Positions 1-8,290 of a stretch of 64,000 nt of DNA are shown here, in pieces. Within the stretch, counting starts at the first letter, position 1. The number at the start of each line of letters is the position of its first letter. A program made the position numbers and the translations under genes. The stretch is taken from assembly GCF_014873915.1 (NCBI RefSeq), contig NZ_JADBEJ010000005.1:1178001-1242000 (forward strand), in the 5' to 3' direction. This DNA comes from Amycolatopsis roodepoortensis. Its GTDB lineage: Bacteria > Actinomycetota > Actinomycetes > Mycobacteriales > Pseudonocardiaceae. The notes below the pieces were generated by a model. The model saw only the letters and a program-made list of their open reading frames with translations. It searched no databases and was not told where the DNA came from.

Positions 1-501
1 GGCGGCGTGGCCGAGCGCCACGATCGCGCTGACGAGCCAGGGATTCGCGAGCCGCTGGTCGAACTCGCCCGACTCCTTGCCCCGGGTGAGCAACCGGTCC
101 AGATGATCGGACACCGCCGAATGACGTTCCCGGTCGGCTTCGGGGTCGTTCTCTTCGGCGGCGCCGGCGGGCAGCCGCGGGTAGCGCCGGAACATCTGCC
201 AGCCGACGTCGAGCAGGCGCAGCATGGCGTCGGCCGCGGGCCCCTCGTCGAGCCGCGCGGCGGCCATCTCGTTCGCGGCCTCCTCGGACACCGCGTCGAT
301 CACCGCGCTCAGGAGCGCCTCGCGGGTCTTGAAGTGCGCGTAGACGGTCTGCCTGCTCACCCCGGCCGCTCTCGCGATGTCCTCGACGCTCGCGTGGGCT
401 TGCGTGCCGAGGACTTCCTTGGCCGCGGCGAGGATCGAAGCGACACTGCGGTCGGCGTCGGTCCGCCGACGCCTCTGCCGCCCCTCGGCTACCTCAGACA
501 T
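1..501 (-). CDS. TetR/AcrR family transcriptional regulator (3' end cut by window edge)
   Basis: The gene starts at an ATG at 501 and runs off the left edge, so the C-terminus is missing. About 167 residues are visible. After a basic N-terminus, residues of about 20-65 form a TetR-type DNA-binding domain with the helix-turn-helix VEDIARAAGVSRQTVYAHF. The rest is a helical ligand-binding region with no assignable ligand. It faces a DUF1772 gene on the other strand. The 40-bp gap carries palindromes of TetR operator type, so it probably represses that gene and itself. The assignment to the family is firm; the ligand is unknown. Confidence 0.9.
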   Translation of the reverse strand, partial: MSEVAEGRQRRRRTDADRSVASILAAAKEVLGTQAHASVEDIARAAGVSRQTVYAHFKTREALLSAVIDAVSEEAANEMAAARLDEGPAADAMLRLLDVGWQMFRRYPRLPAGAAEENDPEADRERHSAVSDHLDRLLTRGKESGEFDQRLANPWLVSAIVALGHAA

Positions 502-530
502 GTTGTCAACCTTAGCCCAGCCCGCTATGT

Positions 531-545
531 TTGACAGCATGTCAA
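531..545. promoter_or_regulatory. Probable TetR operator palindrome
   Basis: TTGACA-GCA-TGTCAA is an inverted repeat with 6-bp arms around 3 bp. It sits between the divergent TetR and DUF1772 genes and covers the ATG of the latter (539). A second shorter element, GTTG-T-CAAC, lies at about 502-510 beside the TetR start. The position fits autoregulation plus control of the neighbour; binding is inferred. Confidence 0.55.
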
Positions 546-1027
546 AGATAGGGTTCGTAACCGGTATCGCCCTCCTGTCGACAGGACTGCTCGCGGGGGC
601 GTTCGGCTACGGCATGGTCAACGTCGCCGCCACGTTCGACGTCGTCCCGCTCGACGTGCGGCTGACCTTCCACTCCGCGCTGATGCAACGGAACGGCGTC
701 GTCATGCAGACCGCGATGGGCCTCGCGGCGATCAGTTCCCTCGCGCTCGCCTTCCTCAGCCGAGGGCGGGCACGACAGCTGGCCGGCGCCGCCGCGGTCC
801 TGGCGGTGACGTCGTTCCTGGTCACCCGCTTCGGGAACGTGCCCATCAACGGCCGGATCAAGGTCTGGGCGGTCACCTCCGCGCCGGCCGACCACGCGGC
901 GATCCTCGATCAGTGGGAGACCTACAACGTCGTCCGGACCGTCGCCGCGCTCGCCGCTTTCGTGCTCGTCATCGCCGTTTCACGGCTCAAGCTCGCCGAC
1001 CGTGCCCTCGTGGCTCAGCCGGGCTGA
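539..1027 (+). CDS. DUF1772 (anthrone oxygenase-like) membrane protein
   Basis: This is a 162-residue protein with four predicted membrane segments (about 5-27, 55-75, 80-100 and 135-153). It matches the small DUF1772 family, whose members have been linked to anthrone oxidation and often sit beside a TetR gene. Conserved family features visible here are the Asn-rich VPINGRIKVW segment after helix 3 and a WETYNVVRT segment before helix 4. Starts at 527 or 539 are both possible. I chose 539, which lies inside the operator palindrome. Its 3' end overlaps the convergent flavoprotein gene by 13 bp. Substrate unknown. Confidence 0.75.
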   Translation: MSKIGFVTGIALLSTGLLAGAFGYGMVNVAATFDVVPLDVRLTFHSALMQRNGVVMQTAMGLAAISSLALAFLSRGRARQLAGAAAVLAVTSFLVTRFGNVPINGRIKVWAVTSAPADHAAILDQWETYNVVRTVAALAAFVLVIAVSRLKLADRALVAQPG

Positions 1028-2760
1028 TCCGCGAGATCGTTCGCCGCGACGTACCCGAAGGTCATCGCCGGACCGATCGTCGACCCCGCCCCCGCGTAAC
1101 TGTTGCCCATCACCGCCGCGCTGGCGTTCCCGGCGGCGTACAGGCCCGGGATCACCGAGCCGTCCGCCCGCAGGACCCGCGCCCGCGCGTCGGTGCGCAT
1201 CCCGCCCTTGGTACCGAGGTCGCCCGGGACGATCTTGAAGGCGTAGAAGGGCGGCTCCCAGAGCGGCGCGAGGCACGAGTTCGGCTGGACGTACGGATCG
1301 GTGTAGTAGTGGTCGTAAGCGCTGGCGCCCCGGCGGAAGTCACTGTCCACACCGGACAGTGCCTGGCCGTTGAACCGGGTGACCGTGGCGCGCAACGACT
1401 GCGGCGGGACACCGATCGCGCTGCCGAGCGACTCCACGGTCCACGCCTTCTTGACCGCTCCCGACGAATACCACTCGCCGGGAAACGGCAACAGCGGCGC
1501 GACGTCGCGGAAGAGGTACCGGTTGCGGTAGTGCTGATCGACGACCAGCCACGCGGGAATCGTCGGCGACGTCGGGTTCCGGTCGTACATCGTGTGCACG
1601 ACGTCGCTGTAGGGCGCCGCTTCGTTGACGAACCGCTTGCCCGCCGCGTCCACCATCAGCCCGCCGGGCAGGGTCCGCTCGGCGAGGCAGAAGTACGGCT
1701 CGCCGGGGAGCGGGATCGCCGGACCCCACCAGGCGTCGTCCATCAGGTCCAGTGCCGCTCCGGCCCGCTTTCCCGCCAGGATCCCGTCCCCGGTGTTCGA
1801 CCGGGCCCCGACAGTCCATTGTGTACCGATGGGCTGGCGCTGGTATTCCGCCCGCATGGCGGCGTTGTGCTCGAACCCACCGGAGCCGACGATGACGCCG
1901 CGCCGCGCTTTCACCACGCCCGCCGCGACTGCCACCCCGGTGACCTTCCCGTTCTCGACGACGAGGTCGGTCAGCGGCGTGTTCAGCCAGACCGGGACCC
2001 CGGCGCGCTGCAACCCGGCGCGCAGCCCCGCGGCCAGCGACTGGCCCATGGTGAGCGGTTTCTGCCCGGCGAGGGCGGCGGCCGTTCCGCGCGCCAGGCA
2101 GGCGGCCGCCACCGCGGCACCTTTCGGGTTGACCGCGGCCAGCGCGAGCCATTTGTAGTCGGCACTGAAGACGACCATGCCCGCGGGCGTGGCGAGGTAG
2201 GGCGGGTTCAGATTGGCCAGTTCGGCACCGAGGACGTTCCCGTCGAGCTGGTCGGGTTCGATCGAGCGGCCACCGGGCATCCCGCCGGGCAATTCCGGGT
2301 AGTAGTCGCTGTAGCCCTCCATCCAGCGGAACCGCAGCGGGCTGTTGGCCATCACGAACGACAGCATCGCCGGGCCGTTGGCGAGGAAGGCCTGTTGTCG
2401 CGAGGCGGGGATCGACGGGCCGACCACGGCGGCCAAGTACCGTGCGGCCTGTTCCGGGGTGTCGCGGACGCCGGCCTCGGCCAGCACCGAGTTGCACGGA
2501 ATCCAGATCCCCGCCCCGGACCGGGCGGCCGAACCACCGAACTTCGCCGCCTTCTCCAGCACCACGCAGCTGAGGCCGCGTTTCGCCGCGGTCAACGCGG
2601 CGGTCATCCCCGCCGCGCCCGCCCCGACCACGACGACGTCGTACTCACCGAGAACTCCGGACGCAGCCGAAGCCGTCCCGGCGAACGGCAGTCCCGAAGC
2701 GAGCGCGAGCCCGGTGCCGAGCAGGACCTGGCGCCGGGACAGACCGGGATCGGGACCCAT
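1015..2760 (-). CDS. FAD-dependent oxidoreductase, ketosteroid-dehydrogenase-like, with Tat signal
   Basis: The protein has 581 residues. The N-terminus carries a twin-arginine motif (SRRQVLLG) followed by a hydrophobic stretch and Ala-rich cleavage region, so export through Tat is predicted. From about residue 40 there is a Rossmann FAD motif, VVVGAGAAGMTAALTAAKRG, then GGSAARSGAGIW. The C-terminus has GNSYAGAGSTIGPAMTFG, typical of the FAD_binding_2 / 3-ketosteroid delta-1-dehydrogenase and flavocytochrome c group. It may therefore desaturate or reduce a hydrophobic ketone; the substrate is not shown. A Tat signal is unusual for KstD-like enzymes. It stands alone, convergent with the DUF1772 gene. 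Confidence 0.85.
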   Translation of the reverse strand: MGPDPGLSRRQVLLGTGLALASGLPFAGTASAASGVLGEYDVVVVGAGAAGMTAALTAAKRGLSCVVLEKAAKFGGSAARSGAGIWIPCNSVLAEAGVRDTPEQAARYLAAVVGPSIPASRQQAFLANGPAMLSFVMANSPLRFRWMEGYSDYYPELPGGMPGGRSIEPDQLDGNVLGAELANLNPPYLATPAGMVVFSADYKWLALAAVNPKGAAVAAACLARGTAAALAGQKPLTMGQSLAAGLRAGLQRAGVPVWLNTPLTDLVVENGKVTGVAVAAGVVKARRGVIVGSGGFEHNAAMRAEYQRQPIGTQWTVGARSNTGDGILAGKRAGAALDLMDDAWWGPAIPLPGEPYFCLAERTLPGGLMVDAAGKRFVNEAAPYSDVVHTMYDRNPTSPTIPAWLVVDQHYRNRYLFRDVAPLLPFPGEWYSSGAVKKAWTVESLGSAIGVPPQSLRATVTRFNGQALSGVDSDFRRGASAYDHYYTDPYVQPNSCLAPLWEPPFYAFKIVPGDLGTKGGMRTDARARVLRADGSVIPGLYAAGNASAAVMGNSYAGAGSTIGPAMTFGYVAANDLADQPG

Positions 2761-2890
2761 GAATCCTCCTCGCGTGGGGATCGAGCGAGGTCATGTTCTC
2801 CAGCCGACGACGAAAGTGAAACAAGTTCTACCCGCTTGGAGCAGGCGGGACCCGCCGCGCTCGGCCGGTCACCTCAACCGGCGCGGACAT

Positions 2891-3928
2891 TCAGCCCAGC
2901 GCGCGGACCAGGTCCAGCGCGCGGCCGAGGGTGGCGAGCCGGTCGGCGACCGTCTCCCCCGCCGGGTACAGCCGGACCGTGTCGACCCCGGCGTCCCGCC
3001 ACACGCGCAGGCGTTCGGCGACCATCGGTTCGGTGCCGATCAGCGTCGTGCCGAGCACCATCTCGTCGGTCACCAGTGCGGCGGCGCCCTCCCGGTCGCC
3101 CGCCTGCCAGCGTTCCCGCACCGCCGCGGCCGACTCGGCCCAGCCCTGCCTGCTGTAGGCGTTGTTGTAGAAGTTCGTCTTCGCCGAACCCATCCCGCCG
3201 AGACTGAACGCGAGTTCGGCCTTGCGGGCCGCGACCATCCCGCGCAGCTCGTCCTCGTCCGCGGCGAAGGCGACCTCGGCACCCTGGCAGACTTCGAGGT
3301 CCGCCCGCGATCGGCCCGCTTTCGCCAGGCCGGCGTCGAGATGCGAGAAGTAGGCCTGCGCTCCCTCCGGGACGAAACTGGTGCCCAGCCAGCCGTCCGC
3401 GATCTCGCCGGTCAGTTCCAGCAGCTTCGGCGAGAGCGTGGCCAGATGAATCGGGATCTCCGGATTCGGCGCGCTCGACAGCCGCATCGGCCTGCTCTCA
3501 CCCGGCAGCGGGATCTCGAATTCCTTGCCGGAGAACGAGATCTTCTCCCCCGCGAACGCCTGGCGGATGATCGCGACCGTTTCCCGCATCCGCGTCAGCG
3601 GCCGGGCGAACGGGACTCCGTGGAGTCCCTCGATCACCTGCGGCCCGGACGCGCCGAGCCCGAGGGCGAACCGGCCGCCGGAGAGCTCCGAGAGGGTCAG
3701 CGCGGCCTGCGCGATCGCCACCGGGGTCCGGGTGCCGAGCTGGATGATGCCCGAGCCGAGCCGGATCCGCTCGGTCCGCGCCGCGAGATAGCCGAGCACG
3801 GACGGTGCGTCCGAACCCCACGCCTCGGCGACCCAGCATTCGTCGAGACCGAGCTTTTCGGCCTCCAGCACGAAATCCAGCGTCTCCCGCCAGCCGCGAG
3901 ACGCCTCGACCGTGGTCGCCGTCCGCAT
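2891..3928 (-). CDS. LLM-class F420-dependent oxidoreductase
   Basis: A 345-residue luciferase-like TIM-barrel protein. Family marks are WVAEAWGSDAPSVLGYLAA near residue 35, GSGIIQLGTRTPVAIAQAAL, and GGRFALGLGASGPQVIEGLHG near 90, typical of the F420-binding LLM branch. The frame is open further upstream, but the start is taken at the ATG at 3928. This gives a normal family N-terminus and overlaps the stop of the SRPBCC gene by one base (TGATG), which suggests translational coupling. It is the last gene of an HxlR-SRPBCC-LLM operon. F420H2 supplied by Fgd (6951-7955) could feed it. Substrate unknown. Confidence 0.87.
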   Translation of the reverse strand: MRTATTVEASRGWRETLDFVLEAEKLGLDECWVAEAWGSDAPSVLGYLAARTERIRLGSGIIQLGTRTPVAIAQAALTLSELSGGRFALGLGASGPQVIEGLHGVPFARPLTRMRETVAIIRQAFAGEKISFSGKEFEIPLPGESRPMRLSSAPNPEIPIHLATLSPKLLELTGEIADGWLGTSFVPEGAQAYFSHLDAGLAKAGRSRADLEVCQGAEVAFAADEDELRGMVAARKAELAFSLGGMGSAKTNFYNNAYSRQGWAESAAAVRERWQAGDREGAAALVTDEMVLGTTLIGTEPMVAERLRVWRDAGVDTVRLYPAGETVADRLATLGRALDLVRALG

Positions 3929-4446
3929 CAGGCGCCGCCCGCCTCGGCGCGCTCCTTGATCGCGGCGAGGGTCCCGGTCATCGCGTTCTCGAACTCGCGC
4001 AGCCGGACGAAGACGATCTTCTCCTCCTTGTCCGGCATCCGGTCGATGGCCAGCGAGAGACCCGACCGCCCCGGCCCGATCCGCATCCACTGCCGGAGCT
4101 TCGTCCCGCCGTTCTCGGGCTCCAGCGTGAACCGCCACACCGCGGTCGGCGTCTCAGGATCCTGCACCGCCCACGCGAAGACACGCGGCGCCTCGCATTC
4201 GACGACATACGACGTCGTCTCCCATTCGCCGAACGCGTCGTGCTTGCTGTGGCCGACGAACCGCCTGCCGACCGCGGGCGCGTCCTCCGCGCCATCGCAC
4301 CACTCGACCGCTTGGACTTCCTCGCTCATTTCCGGCATCAGGCGCACATCGGACACGATCGACCAGACCCGCTCGGGCGCTGCGTCCACCCACGCCTGCA
4401 CCTCGACCGTCGGCCCGTCGGCGTACTTGGCGCCCGTCCACTCCAT
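3928..4446 (-). CDS. SRPBCC (START/polyketide-cyclase-like) protein
   Basis: About 172 residues with the SRPBCC helix-grip fold: an initial VEVQAWVDAAPERVWSIVSD strand-helix, a central EWCDGAEDAPAVGRRF segment and a long C-terminal helix ending EFENAMTGTLAAIKE. Such proteins bind hydrophobic ligands or act as cyclases or hydratases. The ATG at 4446 is preferred because AGGG lies 8 bases upstream; a GTG at 4455 would add three residues. It sits between the HxlR regulator (48 bp upstream) and the coupled LLM gene. A role in processing a compound handled by the LLM enzyme is inference. Confidence 0.82.
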   Translation of the reverse strand: MEWTGAKYADGPTVEVQAWVDAAPERVWSIVSDVRLMPEMSEEVQAVEWCDGAEDAPAVGRRFVGHSKHDAFGEWETTSYVVECEAPRVFAWAVQDPETPTAVWRFTLEPENGGTKLRQWMRIGPGRSGLSLAIDRMPDKEEKIVFVRLREFENAMTGTLAAIKERAEAGGA

Positions 4447-4494
4447 CGTGGTCACCCTTCCATGCCTGTGACCTCGATAGTTGCGTAGATGGAC

Positions 4495-5010
4495 TTACGT
4501 TGTCAAACCCTCCTGCGCGGCGAATCTCCGTACGACGTCGGGCCGGCTCGCGAGCTTCGGCGGATAGCCCGCGCCGAGCCGCGCCCTGGTGTTCTCCGCG
4601 GTAAGCGGCCGGGCGCAGTGCGCGCAGACGACCTCCGCGTGGGTGTCGTGCCCGCAGGTCTCGTGGTGGAGGGTGATCGGCGGCCCGTCGTCGCCGGAGA
4701 GCCAGCGGTCGCCCCAGCGCGACATGGCGGCGAGCACCCCGTAGAAGTCCGAGCCCTTCTCGGTCAGCACGTAGTCGTAACGGACGGGGTCGGCCTGGTA
4801 GGCGCGCTTTTCCAGCAACCCCTCCGCGACCAGGCGGCGCAGCCGGTCGGCGAGGGTGTTCCGCGCGATGCCGAGCTGCTGCTGGAACTCGTCGAACCTG
4901 CGGATCCCGTAGAACGCCTCCCGCAGGACCAGCGGCGTCCACCAGTCGCCGAGCAGGTCCATGGTGCGCGCGATCGAACACGGCCACTGCGCGAACGAAG
5001 TCCGTTTCAT
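4495..5010 (-). CDS. HxlR family transcriptional regulator
   Basis: 171 residues. The winged helix is the HxlR type: CSIARTMDLLGDWWTPLVLR at the start, FDEFQQQLGIARNTLADRL as recognition region, then LVAEGLLEKRAY and a wing ending YVLTEKG. The C-terminal extension holds a Cys/His cluster, HHETCGHDTHAEVVCAHCA, that could bind a metal; such a tail is common in the longer HxlR members. The ATG at 5010 gives the standard N-terminus. First gene of the operon with the SRPBCC and LLM genes, so it probably controls them in response to a small molecule or redox signal. Confidence 0.88.
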   Translation of the reverse strand: MKRTSFAQWPCSIARTMDLLGDWWTPLVLREAFYGIRRFDEFQQQLGIARNTLADRLRRLVAEGLLEKRAYQADPVRYDYVLTEKGSDFYGVLAAMSRWGDRWLSGDDGPPITLHHETCGHDTHAEVVCAHCARPLTAENTRARLGAGYPPKLASRPDVVRRFAAQEGLTT

Positions 5011-5071
5011 GCCCGCGAGCCTACGCCCGGTGAAATTGATCCGGTCATTCCTCCACCCATTCCCACCGCGC

Positions 5072-6013
5072 TCAGGCACTGGCGCGGAATGTTGCGATCC
5101 GGTCAAGGATATCTCGCGCGTTAATGTCGCCCACCCGCTTCCGCACGCTTTCCGAGAGTGGCCGTAAACGATCTCGTGTCCGCGCGGAACGGATTCCGTC
5201 CGCGAGGTCCATCGCGGCGAGACCGACCTCCGCCGCCCGGTCGAGATCACCCTCCAGCGCGTGGTCGACCGCGAGCCAGATCATCGTCAGCGACCGGCTG
5301 CGCAGCATGTCCGGCCCGTAGCCGTCGATGGCTTCGGTGAGCGCCGGAATGGCCTTCCGGCTGTGGCGGACGTCGACGAGCCTGGCGAGTTCGGTGCGGA
5401 CCGTGCCGATCATCGCCGCCAGGTCGGTGGCCGTGAAGAAGGCGGACCAAGACGGGACGGTGTCGCCGGCGGAATCCGCGAATTGTTCCGGGGCAAGGGA
5501 AATCTTGTCGAGCGCCTGGCGGACGTCACCGAGCAGCGCGTAGGCCCATGCCTCGTTCGCCGACAGGATCGCCTGCGACAGCGGCCGTCCGGCGCGGCGT
5601 GCCGCGACCTGTCCCTGGCCGAACTGTTCGAGCGCCTCCGAAGGCGACCGGTGATGCAGGTACATCCGGCCGAGCCGGTAGCGGATGTTGGCGAGGAGGT
5701 CGTCGTCGCCCGCCTCCGTCGCGAGGTCGAGCGCGCGGCGGAAGTGCCGCTCCGCCCGTACGGGGCGGCCAGAGTCGAATTCCGTCCAGCCCTTCAGGTT
5801 GTGCAGATCCGCGACCACCCCGGCCAGCCGCCGGGCCAGCGGGTCGGGCATCATCCCGCGCCGCAGCGCGGCACCGTAGGGCTCCAGCACGCGCAGCAGC
5901 TCCCGACAGGATCCGCCGCCTTCCCGGTAGTCGCGCGCCCGGAGCGCGGCTATGACGCCTTCCAGCCGGTCGATGTCGGCCTGCCCGACGCGCATCGGGA
6001 GCCGGTCGATCAC
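5072..6013 (-). CDS. TPR-repeat protein resembling actinobacterial TPR regulators without the HTH
   Basis: 313 residues from the GTG at 6013, chosen because AGGGG lies 7 bases upstream. The sequence is all helical with TPR-like repeats: HNLKGWTEFDSGRPVRAERH, ANIRYRLGRMYLHHRSPSEA and AWAYALLGDVRQALDKI. It ends with a segment similar to the C-terminal halves of actinomycete regulators that usually carry an XRE helix-turn-helix, but here no DNA-binding domain precedes it; the reading frame closes upstream of 6061. The gene overlaps a 37-codon ORF through GTGA, so the two are translationally coupled. Possible adaptor or signalling protein; function unknown. Confidence 0.72.
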   Translation of the reverse strand: MIDRLPMRVGQADIDRLEGVIAALRARDYREGGGSCRELLRVLEPYGAALRRGMMPDPLARRLAGVVADLHNLKGWTEFDSGRPVRAERHFRRALDLATEAGDDDLLANIRYRLGRMYLHHRSPSEALEQFGQGQVAARRAGRPLSQAILSANEAWAYALLGDVRQALDKISLAPEQFADSAGDTVPSWSAFFTATDLAAMIGTVRTELARLVDVRHSRKAIPALTEAIDGYGPDMLRSRSLTMIWLAVDHALEGDLDRAAEVGLAAMDLADGIRSARTRDRLRPLSESVRKRVGDINARDILDRIATFRASA

Positions 6014-6123
6014 GGCGACGCCCCTGGACGCGGGGTACGGCCGGCGCAGCCCCGGAGCCAACAGCCCGCGTCACGCCGAGTGAGGCCGTCCCGGGGAATG
6101 ACGACGGTGATTCGTACACCCAT
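6010..6123 (-). CDS. Small 37-residue ORF coupled to the TPR gene
   Basis: The ORF begins MGVRITVVIPRDGLTRRD and ends with a Pro/Arg-rich tail. Its ATG at 6123 has a very strong ribosome binding site, GGGAGGAG, 7 bases upstream, better than that of the gene after it. Its stop TGA overlaps the GTG start of the TPR gene. It is either a coupling leader peptide, a small partner protein, or the remnant of a missing N-terminal domain. No family was recognised. Confidence 0.55.
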   Translation of the reverse strand: MGVRITVVIPRDGLTRRDAGCWLRGCAGRTPRPGASP

Positions 6124-6489
6124 TACCGCTCCTCCCTATCCGCAACGACCAAGCTCGCCGAGGTCCAGGACGGAGCCACGCCGGTCTCCTGGAAACATTT
6201 GAACGACGCGTGCTGATGTTAAACCGCCAACAATACGGATTCACTCCGCCAAATGGCTGCCCATATTTCCTTCATCGGAATATGCACGTGCGAAGTCACT
6301 TTCTTTTGCACGGCTGATCGCCTTTTTCGCTTGCTCACCGCACGTGCGCGTCGAAGACGGTGCGTGAGCACGTGAGACCCAGCTCTCAGCCGAACGTGTG
6401 AACCTTGTCAACTCGGGTCACGAAAAGGCTTCACATTGCGTTATCCATAGCTGAAGATCAACAGCAACCGAACGTAAGGGGCTGAAGCA
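6124..6489. other. Intergenic region between divergent TPR and SsgB-like genes
   Basis: 366 bp, clearly more AT-rich than its surroundings. It holds the divergent promoters of the TPR unit and the SsgB-like gene and several CACGTG-containing partial repeats (about 6285-6380). No coding frame with a convincing start was seen. Confidence 0.5.
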
Positions 6490-6903
6490 TTGGACAGGGA
6501 AAGCGACCTCATCCGGGGGACGATCGTCTTCGGCTTGCGCACTTTCGGTGCGGACCCGCTCCCCGTGCGGGCCGATCTCGAATACGACCCCGAAGACCCC
6601 TACGCCGTCGTGGTGGCCTACCACTCGGGCGGCGGGACGGTGCGCTGGATGTTCGGCCGTGATCTCCTCGCGGACGGTCTCCTCACCCCATCGGGTGAGG
6701 GCGACGTGATCATCAGCCCGGCCGACGACACCTCGATCGTGATCTTCGCGCTCAGCGCGCCCGACGGCTGCGCGGTCCTCGAGGCCCCGGCGCAGGAGCT
6801 GGCCGAGTTCCTCGACCGCACCTACGACGTCGTGCCCGCCGGCTCCGAGCCGGAATGGTTCGACTTCGACCAGGAGATCGGCAAGCTCGTCACCGAGTCC
6901 TGA
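6490..6903 (+). CDS. ssgB: SsgA-like (SALP) sporulation/cell-division regulator, closest to SsgB
   Basis: 137 residues, the usual length for SsgA-like proteins. The SALP core is clear: LPVRADLEYDPEDPYAVVVA, then VRWMFGRDLLADGLLTPSGE, then a C-terminal LDRTYDVVPAGSEPEW followed by FDFDQEI. In Streptomyces, SsgB recruits FtsZ to septum sites during sporulation. The start is a TTG at 6490, with a purine-rich site upstream; this is rare but gives the standard N-terminus. It is transcribed alone from the AT-rich 5' region. The symbol is by family resemblance; another SALP paralogue is possible. Confidence 0.85.
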   Translation: MDRESDLIRGTIVFGLRTFGADPLPVRADLEYDPEDPYAVVVAYHSGGGTVRWMFGRDLLADGLLTPSGEGDVIISPADDTSIVIFALSAPDGCAVLEAPAQELAEFLDRTYDVVPAGSEPEWFDFDQEIGKLVTES

Positions 6904-6950
6904 CCGACCCATGGCGGCACCGTCCGCGCGATGCCGCCATCCGCGCCGGG

Positions 6951-7955
6951 TCAGCCGAGTTCGCGGAGCCCCGGGACGACCTGTTCGGAGAACGAGCGCA
7001 GGAACCGTTCCTGGTCGTGGCCGGGACCGTGGAAGACGAGGTGGTTGAAGCCCGCCTCGACGTACGGCTTGATCTGCTCGACGGCGTCCGCCGGGTCGGA
7101 AGTGACGATCCAGCGGCGGGCGACCTGTTCGATCGGCAGCGCGTCCGCGGCCTTCTCCATCTCCGCCGGGTCCTCGATACCGGCCTTCTGCTCCGGCGTC
7201 AGCGACAGCGGCGCCCAGAACCGGGTGTTCTCCAGCGCCTGCGCCGGATCCGGGTCGTAGGACAGCTTGATCTCGATCATCTTGTCGATGTCGCCGGTGC
7301 TCCGGCCCACCTGCTCCGCGCCTTCCGCGACCGCGGGCAGCAGCTTCTCGGTGTAGAGCTCCATCCCCTTGCCGCTGGTGCAGATGAAGCCGTCACCCTG
7401 CTTGCCGACGTACTTCGCCATCACCGGGCCACCGGCCGCGATGTAGATCGGCACGCCGCCCTCGGGGCGGTCGTACACGGTGGCGTCGGTGGTCTGGAAG
7501 TACTCGCCCTCGAACGTGACGCGCTCCTCGGACCACAGCTTGCGCATCAGCTCGATCGCCTCGCGCAGCCGCGCGAACCGCTCCTTGAACGCCGGCCACT
7601 CGATGCGGGCGACCGCGACCTCGTTGAGGGCCTCACCGCTGCCGACACCGAGCAGCACCCGGCCCGGGTACAGGCTGCCGAGGGTGCCGAACGCCTGTGC
7701 CACCACGGCCGGGTTGTACCGGAAGGTCGCCGTCAGCACGCTGGTGCCGAGCACGACCCGCTCGGTGCGCTCACCGACCGCCGCCATCCACGCGAAGGAG
7801 AACGGCGCGTGCCCGCCCTGGTGCCGCCAGGGCTGGAAATGGTCGCTGACCATCACGCTGTCCAGCCCGACCTGCTCGGCGAGCACGGAGTACTCGACGA
7901 GGTCGCGCGGGCCGAACTGCTCGGCCGACGCCTTGTAACCGATCTTCAGTGCCAT
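6951..7955 (-). CDS. fgd: F420-dependent glucose-6-phosphate dehydrogenase
   Basis: 334 residues, the same length as mycobacterial Fgd1. It oxidises glucose-6-phosphate to 6-phosphogluconolactone and makes F420H2. Hallmarks along the chain are LKIGYKASAEQFGPRDLVE, SDHFQPWRHQGGHAPFSFAW with the F420/substrate-contact His and Trp, GVGSGEALNE, PIYIAAGGPVMAKYVG, DGFICTSGKG, and EKAADALPIEQVARRWIV. The enzyme supplies reduced cofactor for LLM- and FDOR-type reductases such as the one at 2.9 kb. It is a single gene, convergent with ssgB. Confidence 0.95.
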   Translation of the reverse strand: MALKIGYKASAEQFGPRDLVEYSVLAEQVGLDSVMVSDHFQPWRHQGGHAPFSFAWMAAVGERTERVVLGTSVLTATFRYNPAVVAQAFGTLGSLYPGRVLLGVGSGEALNEVAVARIEWPAFKERFARLREAIELMRKLWSEERVTFEGEYFQTTDATVYDRPEGGVPIYIAAGGPVMAKYVGKQGDGFICTSGKGMELYTEKLLPAVAEGAEQVGRSTGDIDKMIEIKLSYDPDPAQALENTRFWAPLSLTPEQKAGIEDPAEMEKAADALPIEQVARRWIVTSDPADAVEQIKPYVEAGFNHLVFHGPGHDQERFLRSFSEQVVPGLRELG

Positions 7956-8290
7956 CCGGGGTCACCACCTGGGCTCTTGGGTTGTTCCGCTCTTCACCTT
8001 GGCACAGAGTCGATCAGCTCCGCCCATGCCTCGACGGGGTGAACAGTGTCGGGAACACCACTGCCCCACCGGGAATGCGCGTGGAAAGACCCCGTACCCG
8101 CCCTCGCCTTCCGGGACCGGCACGTGGTGATGAACTGTGCCGCTTGCGCCGTCACCTGTGCGTGGTGCTGGGCGGAGTCGTGATCGGGGAGTCGAACCCC
8201 ACGCTGCCCGCCACGTACCAGGAGGTGGGCCGGAGTACCGCCGGCCCTCGGCTTGTGCCCGCTTCCCGGAGGGCTACCTGCTTCCCACGT
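7956..8290. other. Intergenic region between fgd and the DIP1984 gene
   Basis: 335 bp upstream of fgd. No ORF here has plausible codon use and start. At about 8188-8203 the minus strand reads like a tRNA T-arm (GGGGTTCGACTCCCC), but no matching acceptor, anticodon or D-arm could be built around it, so it is not called as a tRNA. Confidence 0.4.

Noticed and set aside
913..3207. Long open frames opposite the flavoprotein and LLM genes
   Set aside because: Arg/Pro-rich shadow frames without domain features.
8180..8290. tRNA-like T-arm (GGGGTTCGACTCCCC) on the minus strand
   Set aside because: No acceptor, anticodon or D-arm could be matched around it; at most a tRNA remnant or chance hairpin.
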